From the NCBI GenBank assembly GCA_003134855.1, contig PLCS01000010.1, forward strand, positions 62,001-126,000: a stretch of 64,000 nt of DNA, in the 5' to 3' direction. The first letter of the stretch is position 1, and every line of letters starts with the position of its first letter. This document shows, one piece after another, positions 26,336 to 36,305 of the stretch. This DNA is from Acidobacteriaceae bacterium. GTDB lineage: Bacteria; Acidobacteriota; Terriglobia; Terriglobales; Acidobacteriaceae. A program made the translations under genes and the position numbers. Below the pieces are notes generated by a model, which did no database searches, had not been told where the DNA came from, and saw nothing but the letters and a program-made list of their open reading frames with translations.

Positions 26336-27760
26336 TCAGTTACCTCCCGGCGATTTCTGCTGCGCGGTACTCGTAACAATCGCGCCAGAAAGATCAACCG
26401 GCGTTGTCGTGCGCAGCAACACGGCGGGCATGCGATTCTCCGCCGCGCGCTCCGGTCCCGTGTGGCAGCCCACGCAGATGCGCTGTTCGCCGCGGCGAAT
26501 CCAGAACCATCCGTGTTCCTGGCGCATCACCGTGCCCTTTGTATCCAACAGCGCAAAACGAATCGGCTTGTCGGCAGGGGTCTTCACAAAAAAAGAACCA
26601 TCGCTCTCGACCGGCGCCGCGCCCATAACGACTGCGTGGCCTTGAGCGTCCTGCGTCTCCAGGCGCACTGAAGCCGGCGCAGCTTTGAGGTCGCCCATGC
26701 GCGATTGGCGCGCATTGAGCGCAAGCATATTGGCGTAGTCCCAATCGTGCAGCCCTGAGGGATGACGCTTGGGCGTGTTGCGCGGTGCAATCAAAACCGG
26801 CTCGACAAGATTCTCGCCGTTCACAGTCAACACCGCTTGCAACGCAACTGAACCAGGCTTCCACAACTTCAACGCATAGTGAGTGCCGGACGCAGTCCGA
26901 GCGCTCACCAGCCATGCGCCCGAGGCTGTCTCTGCAATCGCGCCCGCGTACTCTGCCTGGGGAGCCGCGATCAACTCCTCGCGCGCCAGCGGTGAAGTGA
27001 AGCGCGCCAGTGAAGCTCCGTGCGTGAAGATCACGTCGCCCGAGTTCATCTGCCTTCCACCCCAACGCGCCCTGCCATGATCGCAGCGGTACGACTCGAC
27101 GCCCGAGCCGTCGGCGTAGACCAGAAACAGTTCAGGCGTCGCGCCTGTGCCGAGAGGGAAGCCGGCTTCAAAGAGAATGCGCCCGTCCGCGAGCACATCA
27201 TCGGGAAAGACGCTGGCCTGCGTATAAGTGAGCGGCAACACTCCCGGACCCGCGGCAGGATTCAAGAACGCGTGTGCCGCCGTGTGGCCGTCCTCCGCGG
27301 ACTCCATTTGAAATCCCCACAGCTCGCGTTGCGCCCAGACCATCCGCCTGCCGGGAAGATAGAGCGGGCGCACGGCATCGGTTGCGGTGGCAATCACCTT
27401 GCGCACCGAGCGATCGGCCAGCGTCAATTCCCAAATCTGCCACGGGTCGCTCGCTGCCTGCTTGCCCGCGAAGAGCACCGTCTTGCCATCAAAGGAAACG
27501 TTGGCGTCCGCGGAAGCCGCAAAGCCCATCATCAGCGGCTCGGTCTTGCCCTCATGCACGATCAGCAGTTGCGCGCCCTTGGGGAATCGCTCTGCTCCGC
27601 GCAGCGCCGCAAGCGGCTCGTAAGCGGGCGCGGCAGTCACGATCAGATCCGCGCCGATCTCCGCATCGGAACTCCGCGCCGTGTTGGGCGCAAACCCGCA
27701 GACCGGAATAAGCAGTGCGGCCGACGCGGCAATCGCCAGCGCTCTGGAAGCGGAACTCAT
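26336..27760 (-). CDS. Exported PD40-like protein with one C-terminal haem site (hydrazine-synthase-alpha-like layout)
   Basis: 474 residues. The ATG at 27760 overlaps the DAHP synthase stop (ATGA) and starts a signal peptide ([20 protein letters not shown]). The body looks like a beta-propeller ([52 protein letters not shown]). The last 100 residues have the pattern [20 protein letters not shown] and [20 protein letters not shown] with one CxxCH haem site. This order is what I recall for proteins annotated as related to the hydrazine synthase alpha subunit, found in many bacteria that do not make hydrazine. The function here is unknown, and redox or haem binding is likely. Confidence 0.72.
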   Translation of the reverse strand: MSSASRALAIAASAALLIPVCGFAPNTARSSDAEIGADLIVTAAPAYEPLAALRGAERFPKGAQLLIVHEGKTEPLMMGFAASADANVSFDGKTVLFAGKQAASDPWQIWELTLADRSVRKVIATATDAVRPLYLPGRRMVWAQRELWGFQMESAEDGHTAAHAFLNPAAGPGVLPLTYTQASVFPDDVLADGRILFEAGFPLGTGATPELFLVYADGSGVESYRCDHGRARWGGRQMNSGDVIFTHGASLARFTSPLAREELIAAPQAEYAGAIAETASGAWLVSARTASGTHYALKLWKPGSVALQAVLTVNGENLVEPVLIAPRNTPKRHPSGLHDWDYANMLALNARQSRMGDLKAAPASVRLETQDAQGHAVVMGAAPVESDGSFFVKTPADKPIRFALLDTKGTVMRQEHGWFWIRRGEQRICVGCHTGPERAAENRMPAVLLRTTTPVDLSGAIVTSTAQQKSPGGN

Positions 27761-28665
27761 CGCACCGCCTCCATGAACCGCACCTGAGCCGCCTCGCGCC
27801 GCGCAACTCCCCGGCGGCACGGCGAAAGTCCGCGATCGCGCAGCGTAAGCCATGGCTCAAGATCGGCCATCATCATGTCGAATCCGGCAAAGTCCAGCGA
27901 CTGCTGACCATCGCTCCACGCTTTGGCCGGGTTGGGATGCACTTCCACGATCATGCCATCTGCGCCCGCGGCCACCGCGATGCGCGCCAGCGCGGGGACT
28001 AGAGCGCTATCTCCTGACGCGTGGCTGGGATCGGCGATTACCGGAAGATGCGAGACCTGCTTCAGCAGGGCAATCGCGGCCACGTCGAAGGTGTTGCGCA
28101 TCGCTGTTTCAAAGGTGCGGATGCCGCGCTCGCAAAGGATCACGTTGGGGTTGCCATGGTCGAGAATCAACTGCGCGGAACGCAGCCAGTCGGCAATCGT
28201 GGCGGCCATGCCGCGCTTCAGCAGCACCGGCCGGCCGGTGTGCGCCGCCGCTTCCAGCAGCGCATAGTTTTCCATGTTGCGCGTGCCGATCTGCAAAATG
28301 TCGGCGTACTCGGCTACCATCGGCGCGTCCTCTTCCGAGAGGACTTCCGTCACGATGGCCAAGCCACTCTCTTCGCGTGCACGAGAGAGCATCTTCAGCC
28401 CTTCCAGGCCCAGCCCTTGAAATGCATAAGGAGAACTGCGCGGCTTGAATGCGCCGCCGCGAAGGATGCGCGCTCCGGCGCGACGCACATGATTGGCCGT
28501 CGCCATCAACTGGAACTCCGTCTCCACCGAGCAGGGCCCAGCCATGGTGATGAAATCCCCGCCACCGATCTCCAAATCCAGCACCGGCACAATCGTCTGC
28601 ACGCGTCGCGTGCTCTTCAGGCAATCGGGGCTTTCGGCAAATCGCTCGCGCCAATCTTCACGCAC
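27757..28665 (-). CDS. aroF: 3-deoxy-7-phosphoheptulonate synthase (DAHP synthase, KdsA-like class)
   Basis: 302 residues. Condenses phosphoenolpyruvate and erythrose 4-phosphate to start the shikimate pathway. Signature segments are [61 protein letters not shown] and [10 protein letters not shown], matching the short type without a chorismate-mutase or regulatory domain. The GTG start has GGAG 8 nt upstream. It is the only classical primary-metabolism enzyme in an operon of exported redox and propeller proteins and overlaps the next gene by 4 nt. It could be a second, dedicated isoenzyme feeding an aromatic product; that is inference. Confidence 0.9.
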   Translation of the reverse strand: MREDWRERFAESPDCLKSTRRVQTIVPVLDLEIGGGDFITMAGPCSVETEFQLMATANHVRRAGARILRGGAFKPRSSPYAFQGLGLEGLKMLSRAREESGLAIVTEVLSEEDAPMVAEYADILQIGTRNMENYALLEAAAHTGRPVLLKRGMAATIADWLRSAQLILDHGNPNVILCERGIRTFETAMRNTFDVAAIALLKQVSHLPVIADPSHASGDSALVPALARIAVAAGADGMIVEVHPNPAKAWSDGQQSLDFAGFDMMMADLEPWLTLRDRGLSPCRRGVARREAAQVRFMEAVR

Positions 28666-28750
28666 CTTGCGCGCTCCGTTCTGGGGAAACTTAAGGCTAC
28701 TGGAATCGTTCAGGCCGTGCCTCCATCGAAAGGTGGAGACATGCAGTGCA

Positions 28751-28774
28751 GGGAATAGGGAATAGGGAAAGGGG
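28751..28774 (+). repeat. Short tandem repeat (GGGAATA units)
   Basis: Three imperfect 7-nt units (GGGAATA, GGGAATA, GGGAAAG) lie in the 134-bp gap between the amidase stop and the DAHP synthase start. This is the only sizeable gap in the nine-gene unit. Confidence 0.6.
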
Positions 28775-28799
28775 AACAGCTCAGCTACTGAATAGCAAA

Positions 28800-30224
28800 C
28801 TATAGTAATGATGGCAAAGCGATGAGAGGCGGTCGATAACCAAAGGCCGCATCCACGATGGCCGCTATACCCAGCGCCGTTTCATCCTGAAAGGGCCGCG
28901 CAATAATCTGCACGCCGATCGGCAGCCCCTCCGGCGAGCGGCCCACGGGAACCACCGCAGCCGGGCTGGCGAGCGCGTTGAACCACTGCGTGTGGCGCAC
29001 GGCGTCGAGATAATCCACCATGCGCCCCTCGATGATCCATTCGCGCTCGCCGTGACGGAATGCGGGAATGCTGGCCACGGGGCACAGCAGCACCGGATGC
29101 TCGCTCATCTCTTCTAGAGTCTTTGCGCGAATCAGATCCAGCTCCGCCCACGCGTCCAGCAACTGCGTCGCGGTCAACGGCGGCAAAGCCTCGGAGAAGC
29201 TGAGAAACTCACTGAAAATGGGACTCAATTGATGCTCCCGTCCGCGAATCACCGGCGCATAAAACATCGCGCCGCACTGCACAAAAAACTTCCACCACAA
29301 TTGGCGCAGCTGCTCCAGCGTGCGCGGACGGAAGGGCTCGACGCGAAAGCCGGCATCGCGCAGCGCAGCCACGGCAGCTTGCACAGCGGCCCGCGTCTCC
29401 GGCGTCACCGGAACCAGGCCATCATCATCGAAGAAGCCAATGGTGTTCGCGCGCAGTTCGTCGAGACTCGGCTCGCGCAATGCAATCGGCGGGCTCACCG
29501 GATCGTGCGGGTCCTGGCCGCTGAGATTGCGAAACATCAGCGCAACATCGGCCATGGTGCGCGCCATTGGCCCAATCGCGCCTAGCGTCGAGAAGGGTCC
29601 GACGCACGGAGGCAGATGTCCGCGGCCGGGAATGCGGCCCGGCGTGGGTTTGAGCGAGCAGATGCCGGTGAAGTGCGCGGGCACGCGCACCGAGCCGCCG
29701 CTATCGCTGCCGAGGCCGGCCGCGGAAAGCCCCGCCGCGATGGCCGCTGATTCGCCGCCGCTCGATCCGCCCGGCGTGCGCTCGAAATCCCACGGGTTCA
29801 GCGTGCGCGCATGCAGCAGATTCGCGGTCTCGTAAGCCATCAGGAACTCCGGGCAGTTGGTGGTGCCCAGAATCAACGCGCCCGCCGCGCGCAGCCGCGC
29901 GACGACGACTGCATCCTCGCGCGGCACGTCATTCTGATGCAGCAGGCTGCCGATCTCACACTTAAATCCTCGCGTTGCGATCGATGACTTTACGGTTACC
30001 GGCAATCCGAACAACGGCCTGCGGGACCGCGTGCCACGCCACGCATCGTGTTTCCGCGCCCGCTCGCGCACCCGATCCGCATCGAAATCGGCAAAAACAT
30101 TCAACTGCGGATTCAGACGCTCGATCTGCCGGATGTGCGCCTCGGCCAGCTCGGTGACTGAAACCTCACCTGTGTGCAATAGCTCCAACTGCCTCGTGGC
30201 TGACTGCAACACAAGCGAATTCAT
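28800..30224 (-). CDS. Amidase signature family hydrolase
   Basis: 474 residues, full length for the family (GatA, fatty-acid amide hydrolase, indoleacetamide hydrolase and relatives). The Ser-cisSer-Lys triad is visible: Lys in [12 protein letters not shown], the glycine/serine core [16 protein letters not shown] and the nucleophile in [12 protein letters not shown]. No signal peptide, so it is cytoplasmic. The ATG overlaps the stop of the TPR-CRTAC1 gene. Substrate unknown; it is unlikely to be GatA because no gatB or gatC is adjacent. Confidence 0.9.
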   Translation of the reverse strand: MNSLVLQSATRQLELLHTGEVSVTELAEAHIRQIERLNPQLNVFADFDADRVRERARKHDAWRGTRSRRPLFGLPVTVKSSIATRGFKCEIGSLLHQNDVPREDAVVVARLRAAGALILGTTNCPEFLMAYETANLLHARTLNPWDFERTPGGSSGGESAAIAAGLSAAGLGSDSGGSVRVPAHFTGICSLKPTPGRIPGRGHLPPCVGPFSTLGAIGPMARTMADVALMFRNLSGQDPHDPVSPPIALREPSLDELRANTIGFFDDDGLVPVTPETRAAVQAAVAALRDAGFRVEPFRPRTLEQLRQLWWKFFVQCGAMFYAPVIRGREHQLSPIFSEFLSFSEALPPLTATQLLDAWAELDLIRAKTLEEMSEHPVLLCPVASIPAFRHGEREWIIEGRMVDYLDAVRHTQWFNALASPAAVVPVGRSPEGLPIGVQIIARPFQDETALGIAAIVDAAFGYRPPLIALPSLL

Positions 30225-33200
30225 GGCCGCGCCGCCATATCTTCTGCTGGAGTCGATGGCAATTGCTTGTAGTCGAAGCGATACGACCGCACCGGCTCGC
30301 CCGAGTCGAAGCGATCATTCCAATTCAATTGGTACTCCAGGGACTGCGCGTCCTGCGGATATTCCTCCGAGTCAGGATAAGGATAGGCGCTCATCGCATG
30401 GAAGGGCAGTTGCGCCACCGTGAACGGCGACGCATCCCACCAGTCCATGTCCTTGACGAATCCGTTGGCGTAGAAGAAGTAGTCGCGCTTCCAATTCGGA
30501 GCGAGCGCGGGCAGTTTCGTCGCATCGAACTCCGCCGCAATCTCCTCGCCGCTTCCGAAGATCACATAGCGGTCGTCGATGCTTGTGAGTAGCGCGGTCA
30601 CGTCGCCCATGCGCGTGTAGTTGCCGCGCTGATGCTGGAAAGGCCCAGTCAAACTCACGCGGTCATAATCGTAGTCGAGGTCGCCGGGGCTTGTGCCTTC
30701 GATCTGCGTCGGGTAGCCGCGGAAGTGCAGCGTGGCCAGCGCGAGCGGCAGCTCCGCTGTTCTTGCCTCCGCGCCGGTGCTTTGATCGATGAGCGCCTGG
30801 TCCCAATAGATTTCCAGGTTGGTGACGAGCCGAATACGCCGCGCCCCCGCGGGCAACTTGCCGCTGAGGTCCACAATAATGGTGCGCTCCAGGCCCGCGG
30901 GGAAACCCACATCGTCGGCGATGCGCTGCCATTCGCCATTCGGCAACTGTGCTTCAGCATAGGGCGAAATCGGTTTCACTCCTGCCTGCCACGCGGCGTA
31001 CAACGAAGTCGCGCTGAAGTAATTCACATAGCCGGTTATCAAGAGTCGCAGCGGAGCGCCTTGCTTCACCTCGCCCAAATCGAGGGTAAGCGTGTGCAGA
31101 TTCGCAAAGCCATCGTAAGGCAGCGGCGTGAAGCCACTGGCGAATTTGTGATCGCGTCGGCTCAACTGATCGAGCACATCGCGACCCTCCCCATCCCACG
31201 CGCCCACGGGCAGCCGCGCGCTCTCTGAAGCCACCACACGCCCCGAAGCGAATGGCGGATCGTCGAGGAAGCGTTCGTCGGGATTGACCTCGACATTCTC
31301 CGGATGATCGACCGCAACCAGCCGCAACTGATCGATGTAATTGACCTCCTCCATCGGCTCGATGAAGCGCAGGCTCATCTTGCCATTGACCGGCGCAAGC
31401 TGCGCGCCATTCACCTTGATCCATTCGCCGGGGTTGGGAATATTGCGCCGCGTGGGCGTGAACCAGTGGCCCACTACCGCCGCGCCAATCACATCCGTCA
31501 CCAGCTTGTACTTGTGCCCATTCCACGCAAAGAGAACCGGGCACGAACTCCCCCGCCGGTCAACCTCTTTCATCGCAATCACCGGCTGGCGCGGCAGATC
31601 GATCTCGTCTTGCAGCACGCCCGTGGGCCACAGAATGCGCAGCAGGTCAATGCCCTCCGCATCGCCCAGGCCAATGAGAATCTGCGGCGGCCCTTGCGTC
31701 TGATAGCCCGAAGCTCCGGCCAGCTCCCACTTCTGCCAGTGGCCGCTGGCAAAGACTTCAACCTTCACGCCGATGGCCGTCTTGTTGTCGGCAAAGCCGG
31801 TCAGGTCGAGGCGCACAGAGTGATTCTTGTTGCCGCCTACGTTGCGCAGCAGCACCGGCGGCGCGTTCACTTGCGTCACAATCAAATCCGCCGCGCCGTT
31901 GTCATCGACAGCAATCAATCCGCGCGGCGCAACAAGCTTCACATCGTCCAGCCCCAGCGCATGGCTCACATCTTCAAAGCTTCCGTCGCCGCGATTGCGA
32001 AAGACCTTCACGCACGGACCAGCTTTGGTCTCGACAATCGCCGCGAGATCGATCCAGCCGTCGTTGTCGATGTCAATCGGCGTGAGGCCCCATCCGCGCA
32101 GCGCGCCCTGCAGCGGGAGTTCCACACGTTCAAAGCGCCGCCCAACATTATCCGGTCCCACTACATTGTGCCACAGCGTAAGCCCCGGTACGCCCGCGTG
32201 CGTGACAGCAATGTCCATCCAGCCGTCCTTGTTGTAGTCCAGCACCGTTATGCCCACCGTGGGTGGCAGCTTCGCATTCTCGTAGAGCGGCTGCGTCGGA
32301 TACTTTCCCTCGCGCGGATTCACAAAAATCAACGGCGCAGGGCCATCGCCGGTCACAGCCAAATCCACGGCGCGGTCGTTATTGAAGTCGGTGAGAATGA
32401 CCGCCTCTGTCTTCCCGCTCCCGTCCAATCCCGTCGGCTCCGTCCATTCGGTGAAGGTTTTGTTGCCGTTGTTGCGCCACAGCACATTCGACGTATCGCC
32501 GGACTTGATTGGCGATCCGCTCAACAGCAGATCCAAATCCCCATCGTGATCGTAATCGACAAACGTAATGCCGGTTGGCCGGTTCATCGGCTTCAGCCCA
32601 GCCTCCGCTGTCACATCCTGATACGTTCCGTGACCTAGATTGCGGAAGAGCAGCACTGCATCATCCATCGCAACAGCCAGATCATTCAAGCCATCGCTGT
32701 CATAATCGCCCACGGCACAGGCAACCGCATGGCCCGAAGCCTTCAACCCCGCCGCCGCCGCGTCAAACTCTTCATAGCTGCCGCCCTTGTTGTGCAGCAC
32801 GCGAATCGCCTGCACGCCGGTCTGCATCAGCACCAGGTCCATGTTGCCGGAGCCGGTCACGTCCAAGCTGCAAGCTCCGCCGGTGGTGGTCCACTTCACA
32901 CTGGGTGGCCCAGGTCTCGCTTTTGAGACCTTGGAATCCAGAACCTGCGCCACCATCTTCACTGGAATCATCGCCTTGCTCACCGCTTCATGTTCCTCGA
33001 CCGGCGTGACGGTGGAGTAGTGTCCTTGTTCGCCATACGAAAGCCCGATGGGCGCTCCGGTCTTGGTGCTGTTCAAATGCTGGAAGCTCTTAAAGTGCTC
33101 CTTGGCCTCGGCTGTCTTGCCGGAGCGCTGCAAGGCGCGCGCCAGGGCAAACTCCGACGAGGCGTGCAGCGGATTGATCTCCAGCGCCTTGCGCAGAATG

Positions 33201-33649
33201 TCGATGGCCTTGTCGAACTGCTTCAGCTCCTGGTAGCAAACGCCCTCGAAGTAAGTGGAGTCCGCGTCCCTGGGATCAATCTTCGCCGCCTGCTGAAAGC
33301 TGGCCAGCGACGGCTCCAGTTCGTTGCCCGCGTGCTCGGCAAGGCCCAGGTTGTACCACGCCTGCGCGTTGCCTGGCTGCAAAGCGAGCGCCGCCTGCAA
33401 GGCCTTCTTTGCCTCGTCCAGCTTTTGCTGCGCCATCAGCGCAATGCCCTCGTTGATGGCCGCCTGCGCCAGCCTGGGATCCTTCTTGAAGGCCTCGGCA
33501 AACGAGGCGGCTGCGCGCTCGGTCGCCTGCTGGCTCATCTGCGCCACGCCGCGATTATTCAGCCGCACCGCCTCGGCGTCAAAGCGTGTCTGCGCTCCAG
33601 CCGCGCTCGCAACAAAAAGTGCAAGGGCCAAAGGCTTGGTCATTCTCAT
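30221..33649 (-). CDS. TPR plus CRTAC1 (FG-GAP/ASPIC-UnbV) protein with a long C-terminal domain
   Basis: 1142 residues and the first gene of the nine-gene unit. ATG at 33649 has GAGG 9 nt upstream and begins a signal peptide (MRMTKPLALALFVASAAGAQ); the longer frame lacks a site. About 160 residues of TPR follow (RAAASFAEAFKKDPRLAQAA, AWYNLGLAEHAGNELEPSLAS), then FG-GAP blades with loops such as DYDHDGDLDLLLSGS and DYNKDGWMDIAVTHAG, then ASPIC/UnbV (IGVKVEVFASGHWQKWEL, LRILWPTGVLQDE). The last 400 residues (from about CPVLFAWNGHKYKLVTDVIG) match no domain I know and look beta-rich. It is probably a periplasmic or surface scaffold. Confidence 0.87.
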   Translation of the reverse strand: MRMTKPLALALFVASAAGAQTRFDAEAVRLNNRGVAQMSQQATERAAASFAEAFKKDPRLAQAAINEGIALMAQQKLDEAKKALQAALALQPGNAQAWYNLGLAEHAGNELEPSLASFQQAAKIDPRDADSTYFEGVCYQELKQFDKAIDILRKALEINPLHASSEFALARALQRSGKTAEAKEHFKSFQHLNSTKTGAPIGLSYGEQGHYSTVTPVEEHEAVSKAMIPVKMVAQVLDSKVSKARPGPPSVKWTTTGGACSLDVTGSGNMDLVLMQTGVQAIRVLHNKGGSYEEFDAAAAGLKASGHAVACAVGDYDSDGLNDLAVAMDDAVLLFRNLGHGTYQDVTAEAGLKPMNRPTGITFVDYDHDGDLDLLLSGSPIKSGDTSNVLWRNNGNKTFTEWTEPTGLDGSGKTEAVILTDFNNDRAVDLAVTGDGPAPLIFVNPREGKYPTQPLYENAKLPPTVGITVLDYNKDGWMDIAVTHAGVPGLTLWHNVVGPDNVGRRFERVELPLQGALRGWGLTPIDIDNDGWIDLAAIVETKAGPCVKVFRNRGDGSFEDVSHALGLDDVKLVAPRGLIAVDDNGAADLIVTQVNAPPVLLRNVGGNKNHSVRLDLTGFADNKTAIGVKVEVFASGHWQKWELAGASGYQTQGPPQILIGLGDAEGIDLLRILWPTGVLQDEIDLPRQPVIAMKEVDRRGSSCPVLFAWNGHKYKLVTDVIGAAVVGHWFTPTRRNIPNPGEWIKVNGAQLAPVNGKMSLRFIEPMEEVNYIDQLRLVAVDHPENVEVNPDERFLDDPPFASGRVVASESARLPVGAWDGEGRDVLDQLSRRDHKFASGFTPLPYDGFANLHTLTLDLGEVKQGAPLRLLITGYVNYFSATSLYAAWQAGVKPISPYAEAQLPNGEWQRIADDVGFPAGLERTIIVDLSGKLPAGARRIRLVTNLEIYWDQALIDQSTGAEARTAELPLALATLHFRGYPTQIEGTSPGDLDYDYDRVSLTGPFQHQRGNYTRMGDVTALLTSIDDRYVIFGSGEEIAAEFDATKLPALAPNWKRDYFFYANGFVKDMDWWDASPFTVAQLPFHAMSAYPYPDSEEYPQDAQSLEYQLNWNDRFDSGEPVRSYRFDYKQLPSTPAEDMAARP

Positions 33650-33901
33650 GAATCTCATCCTCAAAGCGGCTGGAAAGCTGCCAACCCAAATGCCGCGGAA
33701 CCCTACAGTGTAAGCGAATGCCCGACTGAGCCGCATCCACAGGAAGATTGACTTTTTGATCGCGTACGGAAAGGAGAGCGCAGCCAATTATACTTTTGTT
33801 GTGCTTTCGACTTTTCAAAACTTCGTCTGGCGCAGCTTTCCGGCTCGTTCTCCTCTGCCGCCACCGGCGCGGCTGGCACTGAAAGCGGCGAGGGTCTGCT
33901 G

Positions 33902-35095
33902 ATGAGTGAACCCACAAACAAGCGCCGCATCGCCGTCATCACCACCTCGCGCGCCGACTATAGCCACCTCTACTGGCCGCTGCGCGAACTGGCCGCGCAT
34001 CCTGGCGTGGAGCTGGGCGTCTTTGCGATGGGCGCGCATCTCGCGCCGGAGTTCGGCAACACAATCACGGAAATAGAGCGCGACGGATTTCCGATTCTCG
34101 CACGCATCGAGTGCCTGCTCTGCTCTGACAACGACACCGGCATGGCCAAGACCATCGGCATCGCCATCCTCGGCCTGGCCGACGCGCTCACCAGTTGGCG
34201 TCCCGACCTGCTGCTGCTGATCGCCGACCGCTACGAAATGCTCGCGCCCGCGTCGGTTGCGGTTGCGCTCAGGATTCCCATCGCCCACATCGAAGGCGGA
34301 GAAATCTCGCAGGGTGCGATTGACGATCAGGTGCGCAATGCTCTCACCAAGCTGGCGCACATCCACTTTACTTCGACCCCAACCGCGCGCCGCCGCGTCA
34401 TCGCGATGGGCGAGGAGCCCTGGCGCGTTCATTATGCCGGAGCGCCCTCGCTCGACCACCTGCGGCGCTCCGTGCTTTTGAGCCGTCAAGAGCTCGAAGC
34501 AAAGCTCGGTCTCTCGCTCACGCAGCCTGCGCTGCTGGCCGCATGGCACCCGGTCACCATCCTGCGCGACACCAACGCCGAGGCCGGCGCTCTTTTTTCC
34601 ACCCTCGCACAAGCCCCCGGCCAGCTTCTCTTCGTCTATCCCAACGCCGACGCCGGGAGCCTCGCGCTCATCGAGCGCACTCGTGCTCTGGCAGCCACGC
34701 GCCCGCGAACGCACATCTTCGTCAATCTCGACGCCATCACTTATTGGAGCCTGCTGGGTAATGTGGACGCAATGGTGGGCAACTCATCGAGCGGCATCAT
34801 GGAAGCGGCCTCCTTCGCTTTGCCCACCGTCAACGTCGGAATGCGTCAGCAGGGCCGCGAGCGCGCACGCAATGTGATTGACGTGCCTGCTGAAACCGCC
34901 ACAATCCTCAGCGCCATCACGCAAGCCCTTTCTTCAGAATTCCGGGAATCGTTGCGCGGCATGGTCAACCCCTACGGCGATGGAAGCGCGGCCACCACCA
35001 TCGCCCGCGTCCTGACAACAGTCACGTTGGACGGACTGCTCATCAAGCAGCCGCAGCCGCTGCCCACTGAATCCACAAACGACTATGAATTCTGA
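33902..35095 (+). CDS. UDP-N-acetylglucosamine 2-epimerase, hydrolysing type (NeuC/LegG-like)
   Basis: 397 residues. Opens with the NeuC-like RRIAVITTSRADYSHLYWPL and contains ADRYEMLAPASVA, HIEGGEISQGAIDDQVRNALTKLAHIHF and NSSSGIMEA, all typical of hydrolysing UDP-GlcNAc (or diacetamido-sugar) 2-epimerases used for sialic, legionaminic or pseudaminic acid precursors. It overlaps the aminotransferase gene by 11 nt. The pair suggests a nucleotide-sugar pathway for surface glycans, but synthase and cytidylyltransferase genes are not in the window, so the sugar cannot be named. Confidence 0.88.
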   Translation: MSEPTNKRRIAVITTSRADYSHLYWPLRELAAHPGVELGVFAMGAHLAPEFGNTITEIERDGFPILARIECLLCSDNDTGMAKTIGIAILGLADALTSWRPDLLLLIADRYEMLAPASVAVALRIPIAHIEGGEISQGAIDDQVRNALTKLAHIHFTSTPTARRRVIAMGEEPWRVHYAGAPSLDHLRRSVLLSRQELEAKLGLSLTQPALLAAWHPVTILRDTNAEAGALFSTLAQAPGQLLFVYPNADAGSLALIERTRALAATRPRTHIFVNLDAITYWSLLGNVDAMVGNSSSGIMEAASFALPTVNVGMRQQGRERARNVIDVPAETATILSAITQALSSEFRESLRGMVNPYGDGSAATTIARVLTTVTLDGLLIKQPQPLPTESTNDYEF

Positions 35096-36305
35096 TTTGA
35101 ATCTCCGGCAAAACTCCCTTCCGCGCCTTTTTATTGGCGCGGACCAGCCGAAGGTGGCTGCCCCACCGCAGGTGGCTGCCGCACCGCAGGTGCCGCTCTC
35201 CTCGCCCGACATCACCGAGGCCGAGATCGATGCCGTCACTGCTGTGCTGCGCACGCCGCACCTGAGCTTCGGCCCTGAGCTTCGCGACTTTGAAGCCGCC
35301 CTCGCCGCCTACCACTCCGTGCCCGACGCCGTTGCGGTCAGCTCCGGCACTGCCGGCCTGCACCTCGCTCTGCTCACTCTGGGCATCGGCGAGGGCGACG
35401 AGGTCATCGTGCCTTCCTTTGCTTTCGTCGCCGTCGCCAATGCGATCCTCCAGGTGTGCGCCATGCCGGTCTTTGCGGAGATCGACCCGGTCACCCTCAA
35501 CCTTGACCCGGCGGCCGTCGAGCGGGCCGTCTCGCCGCGCACCCGCGCTCTTCTGGTGGTTCACACCTTCGGCGTCCCAGCAGAAATGGACACGCTTCAG
35601 GCCATCGCCCGCCGTCACAGTCTTTTCATCATCGAGGACGCCTGCGAGGCCATCGGCGCCGAGTACCAAGGCAAGCGCGCCGGCAGCTTCGGCGACCTGG
35701 CCGTCTTCGGCTTTTATCCCAACAAGCAAATCACCACCGGCGAAGGCGGCGCCGTGCTGGCGCGCGATCCAGTCTACGCCAAGCACTTGCGCAGTCTGCG
35801 CAATCAGGGCCGATCCGAGATCGGTGAATGGCTCGATCTGGTCGAAACCGGCTATAACTACCGTCTCTCTGAACTGGCCTGCGCACTGGGCCGCGTGCAA
35901 CTCAGCCGCATCGGCGAGATCCTCGCCCTGCGCCGTGCCTCTGCCGAACGCTACGACGCGCTGCTCAAGGGAATCGCGGGATTGGAGCTCCCGCCGCTCA
36001 TCCTTCCCCATCGCATCATCAGTTGGTTCGTCTATGTCGTCCGCCTGCCGGAAGAGGTTGACCGCGACCAGGTGCAAGCCGCCCTCGCCCGGCGCGGCAT
36101 CGCCAGCGGACGCTACTTTGACCCCATCCGTCTGCAGCCGGCCTGGCGCACGTATTCCGGCGCGGGCGCGGCCACGCTGCACCTCACCGAGTCCATCGCG
36201 CGGTGCACACTCGCCCTGCCCTTCTTCAACCGCATCACGATGAGCCAGCAGGAAGAAGTCACCGCCGCGCTTGGCGAAGCAATTGACACTGGCCGCGCTT
36301 TCTAG
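35085..36305 (+). CDS. DegT/DnrJ/EryC1/StrS-family sugar aminotransferase
   Basis: 406 residues of a PLP fold-type I enzyme that aminates keto-sugar nucleotides. Lys214 in FYPNKQITTGEGG is the PLP lysine; other family segments are AVSSGTAGLHLAL, VIVPSFAFVAVANAI, IIEDACEAIGAEYQG and RSLRNQGR. The usual fold begins at VPLSSPDITEAEI; ahead of it is an N-terminal extension of about 35 residues containing a tandem double-hairpin repeat. It is coupled to the epimerase gene and converges with the next gene so tightly that both stop codons share one CTAG. Confidence 0.9.
   Translation: MNSDLNLRQNSLPRLFIGADQPKVAAPPQVAAAPQVPLSSPDITEAEIDAVTAVLRTPHLSFGPELRDFEAALAAYHSVPDAVAVSSGTAGLHLALLTLGIGEGDEVIVPSFAFVAVANAILQVCAMPVFAEIDPVTLNLDPAAVERAVSPRTRALLVVHTFGVPAEMDTLQAIARRHSLFIIEDACEAIGAEYQGKRAGSFGDLAVFGFYPNKQITTGEGGAVLARDPVYAKHLRSLRNQGRSEIGEWLDLVETGYNYRLSELACALGRVQLSRIGEILALRRASAERYDALLKGIAGLELPPLILPHRIISWFVYVVRLPEEVDRDQVQAALARRGIASGRYFDPIRLQPAWRTYSGAGAATLHLTESIARCTLALPFFNRITMSQQEEVTAALGEAIDTGRAF
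35153..35192 (-). repeat. Tandem first-hairpin repeat in the aminotransferase N-terminus
   Basis: Read on the minus strand, CACCTGCGGTG occurs twice, separated by CGGCAGC and followed by GGGCAGC and CACC. The plus-strand gene reads KVAAPPQVAAAPQV. The second hairpin is absent here. Confidence 0.78.

Noticed and set aside
27766..27800. A possible further diverged repeat copy at the DAHP synthase C-terminus (CACCTGAGCCGCC)
   Set aside because: The first hairpin palindrome is broken and no second stem forms, so similarity to the repeat is within chance.
31304..32638. Long plus-strand frames opposite the CRTAC1 genes (also near 8515-9648, 12972-13766 and 24145-25725)
   Set aside because: They arise from the reverse complement of repeated Asp/Asn/Gly codons in the calcium loops, which give repetitive Val/Ile-rich shadows.
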